Shown in pieces: positions 61,501 through 64,000 of a DNA stretch of 64,000 nt. Every line of letters starts with the position of its first letter. Position 1 is the stretch's first letter. Below the pieces are notes generated by a model. It was not told where the DNA came from, did not search any database, and worked only from the letters and a program-made list of their open reading frames with translations. The DNA comes from Pelodera strongyloides. Lineage: Eukaryota > Nematoda > Chromadorea > Rhabditida > Rhabditidae. The position numbers were made by a program, and so were the translations under genes. The stretch lies in NCBI GenBank assembly GCA_036852015.1, contig JAANDG010000090.1, positions 1 to 64,000 of the forward strand. The letters run 5' to 3'.

Positions 61501-63856
61501 ATGGCACTTGATTTACATAGAAACCATAAAACTGTAGTTGCCCAGAATAAGCGGGTGTCACAGCGCTTTAAATAATTCGCAAGGAACTTTCTATTTATCT
61601 TTTTCAAGTATGCATTATTTTCAGACAAGACATTTGGGAAATCGAACGTCGAAATCTCATCATTTATGATGATAAGAAACTTGGATCAGGAGCCTTCGGA
61701 GCTGTTTATCTGGGTTCGTTTTTTAATCCATTTTCTTTAAATTTCTAGTTCTGTACAAAAAGTTTCATTACATAATATGCGTTGATTTTATGAGAAACTT
61801 AGCAATATTCAGGAAAACTTATCGGAACATCCCTTGGGCATAAAGATGCCAATTCACCACTGGGAATCAACTTGCTGCGTGCTGAGAACTGTGACGTTGC
61901 TGTGAAGATGTTGCCGGGTGAGAATTACGACGATAACCAAGTTTTTTTGATTGGCTTCCTAAACTCAATCGCTTTGCTTTCTTTCTGGTTTACTGTCTTA
62001 TTTATGCGCAGTACGCACCTACACTTACGTCTGTTTTGCCAAGAGTTTCTCACAGATTCCATAAAAATGTATATGTACAATTCATGTAACAGAGTTCGCT
62101 GATGAGGAGAGTCGTGCCGAGTTTCTTCGTGAAATTGCCCTGATGAAGAACCTTGGGTATCACGAACGACTTGTCAACCTGCTGGCATGTGTCACTGAGA
62201 CTGATCCACTTTGCCTTGTTGTTGAATACTGCAATGATGGAGATCTACTAAAGTTTCTGCAAGATAGGTGCAAATATATGATAAAGGTTTGTTGACTTTT
62301 TGAGTTTGCAGCAAGTCGCCGATATTTATATTTATATTACACATTGTTCATCGCGCACTATGACTGTAATGGTGATATTACAGTAAATCAACCTGCAACA
62401 TATTTCGTTAGTCTTCCGGAGAAAATTACCTGCGTACCAATTGAAATTAACTAATTACAGCTAGACGACTTGAGCGTCAATTATCGAGAACCGACAGAAG
62501 AAGACGAATTCGATGAGACAATGATACTCACAATGAAGCAATTACTACAGTTCTCCGTTCAAATTGCATTCGGTTTGGAATACTTGTCACAAAAAGGATT
62601 TGTGCACAGGTTAGTGTAAACTTTGTACTCAGGTTGTATGAGTAAGAATCATACTTATAAGATCAGACCAGTCAAAAATACTACGATCCGAATTGTAGTG
62701 TATCCATATAAAAAAAAATCATTGTCAACTTTCAAGAGAATTTTCAGTGGTGTATCAATTATATGTCTCATAATTGTTTCTGGTTAATTTGTATCAATTT
62801 TCAGGGATGTAGCTGCGCGTAACGTACTCGTCAGCAACAATAATTCAGCCAAGATTGGAGACTTTGGATTGTGCAGACATATCTACACGGAGAGCAACTT
62901 ATATAAAAGCAGGGTGAGTGGGGAAAACATAAAATATTTCTGGGAATTTTAGCCTCTTTACTTGAATTACCTGACGAAGTTCCGGGAATCTGTAAGTTAC
63001 CTTATTGATTAATAACTACGTTCATTTTCAGCCAACATTTATACGATGTCCCGAAGTAGGTAAACCGCGCAATGAAGGCGAATAAATATGATTTGTATCC
63101 TGTATTCTTTTTCTGACAACTAACATAATGAAAACGTTTAAAACTTTTTATCTTGTTTTTGCTTAGGGAGGACGTCTACCATTGAAATGGATGTCCCCAG
63201 AAGCAATCAGGCATTATGAGTTCTCAACCAAGAGCGATGTGTAAGATAACTTACTTTTTATAGATATAGGTAGAAGCACAGTTTATGTTTATGGTGGTTT
63301 CTGGTAGTACTAGTAGTTTCAGCCATCATCCGAAAATATTTTGATAATTCATCCTTATCGTATTGGAAGAGAACAATTAAGTAGTATAGAGCACCCTGGC
63401 CCTTCTTTTGATGATAGGTGCTTCACTATCAAGGCTGATGATTTGTTGCATAAGATGGAATTTCTGAATATTATTTATGTATTTAACCAGTCGGCTCCCG
63501 CCGCCTGAGGCGACTTACTGGAAATATGATTGGTTTAGAATGGGCATACTTATATACAAAGCTTCAAACGTATCATAAGAAATTCATATAATAGGAAACA
63601 ATTGCATATGCATACTTCAATATTGAGCCGCGAAACTCTTTTATACCCGAACATGAATAACGCACATCGGTGCGCAAATTACGCTACAGTTACTCTTTTA
63701 TATAATAAGATTGTTTAGCTGGTCGTTTGGTATCCTCCTCTTCGAAGTGATTACTTTGGGAGGGTCTCCATATCCAAATATACCTCCAGATGATATGCTA
63801 GATCATATGGAAGAAGGTGGAGTCATGGAGCAACCGGATAATTGCCCTGATGAATT
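55530..63856 (+). CDS. Receptor tyrosine kinase with FN3 ectodomain (3' end beyond window)
   Basis: Twenty-one exons: 55530-55667, 55924-55992, 56164-56361, 56714-56807, 57112-57203, 57629-57701, 57849-57949, 58201-58366, 58548-58636, 58921-59067, 59516-59551, 60303-60386, 60672-60849, 61221-61410, 61625-61713, 61813-61917, 62093-62286, 62461-62609, 62805-62913, 63167-63240, 63719-63856; about 837 codons. A signal peptide ([17 protein letters not shown]) precedes a Cys-rich segment, a fibronectin III-like domain near residues 82-170 ([20 protein letters not shown]), and an unrecognised region. A membrane span ([20 protein letters not shown]) lies near residue 497. The kinase shows GSGAFG, VAVKM, the alpha-[29 protein letters not shown] and DVWSFG, so catalytic residues are intact and the ARN marks tyrosine specificity. 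The exact subfamily and ligand are not identifiable here. The start lies 19 bases after TTTCAG. Confidence 0.9.
56059..56082. repeat. (TATG)n microsatellite
   Basis: About six TATG units in intron 2 of the receptor kinase gene. Confidence 0.9.
56388..56570. mobile_element. TTAA-bounded MITE, copy 3
   Basis: It starts TTAAAGAGAACTACC with CCGGTTTTTGAAACG and ends CGGTATTTCGCTTTAA. The interior closely matches copy 1 at 12,793. It lies in intron 3 of the receptor kinase gene. Confidence 0.8.
59690..59890. repeat. GCGC-rich intronic repeat
   Basis: The segment has AATTCCAGT near 59,790 and its inverse ACTGGAATT near 59,850, with GCGC and GAGCCA motifs between. The window end (63,920-64,000) repeats the theme AATTCCAGTTGGCGCAAAT, so this may be a dispersed element. 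Both sit in the receptor kinase gene. Confidence 0.45.
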
Positions 63857-64000
63857 GTTAGTTTATATTTTGATGCAGGTTTTTGGTTCGATATAACAAT
63901 TTCATTTTGCGCTTGCGGTGTAAAATTCCAGTTGGCGCAAATTTGGCCTTGCCGCACCCCAAAATATGTGCCAAATTTTCGCCGCGCTTAAGTTTTCCGC

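Noticed and set aside
63032..63060. Possible extra kinase exon CCAACATTTATACG between 62,913 and 63,167
   Set aside because: Its use would break the frame. Joining 62,913 directly to 63,167 gives the normal [13 protein letters not shown] activation segment.

Overview
This is nuclear DNA of a nematode, probably a rhabditid relative of Caenorhabditis. The genes are broken by many short GT-AG introns whose acceptors are mostly TTTCAG or TTTAG. Five of the seven start codons lie 0-19 bases after such an acceptor, as expected where a spliced leader is added in trans. The neighbouring genes EF-hand/MCFD2-like, syntaxin 5 and HRD1 match, from memory, the order F55A11.1, syx-5 (F55A11.2), sel-11 (F55A11.3) on C. 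elegans chromosome V. No rRNA, intact tRNA or CRISPR was seen.

Layout. 1-12,660 is a tandem satellite of about 43 units of about 300 bp, arranged in higher-order blocks of four and eight units. 13,483-21,566 (minus) is coq-6, a ubiquinone-biosynthesis monooxygenase with 13 exons; a whole LINE (about 14.0-17.96 kb, plus strand) sits antisense in its intron 11. 22,324-26,870 (minus) is a secreted Gln-rich EF-hand protein of the MCFD2 type. 28,007-38,669 (plus) is syntaxin 5 in 12 exons; its last intron holds a 4.4 kb mobile element with identical end blocks in the order A-B-A-B. 39,450-44,476 (plus) is the ER ubiquitin ligase HRD1/SEL-11 in 17 exons. 45,836-48,321 (minus) is a secreted protein with a WAP four-disulfide domain. 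49,359-50,686 (plus) is a second, compact MCFD2-like EF-hand protein. 50.7-55.5 kb is gene-poor. 55,530-63,856 (plus) is a receptor tyrosine kinase that runs off the right edge.

Four neighbouring genes act in the early secretory pathway: two MCFD2-like cargo-receptor partners, the ER-Golgi SNARE syntaxin 5 and the ERAD ligase HRD1. Joining the exons I assigned keeps the frame at every junction, giving about 436 aa (COQ6), 200 aa (EF-hand 1), 430 aa (syntaxin 5), 653 aa (HRD1), 212 aa (WAP), 131 aa (EF-hand 2) and at least 837 aa (kinase, partial).

Introns are full of mobile DNA: four foldback elements with a common terminus, three copies of a TTAA-bounded MITE, a 46 bp perfect inverted repeat next to a start codon, tRNA-headed SINEs sharing sequence with the LINE 5' leader, a SINE with a MITE nested in it, and GC-rich hairpin arrays. 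I think the best candidates for something undescribed are the LINE/SINE shared leader, the foldback family confined to introns, and the A-B-A-B element in the syntaxin 5 intron.
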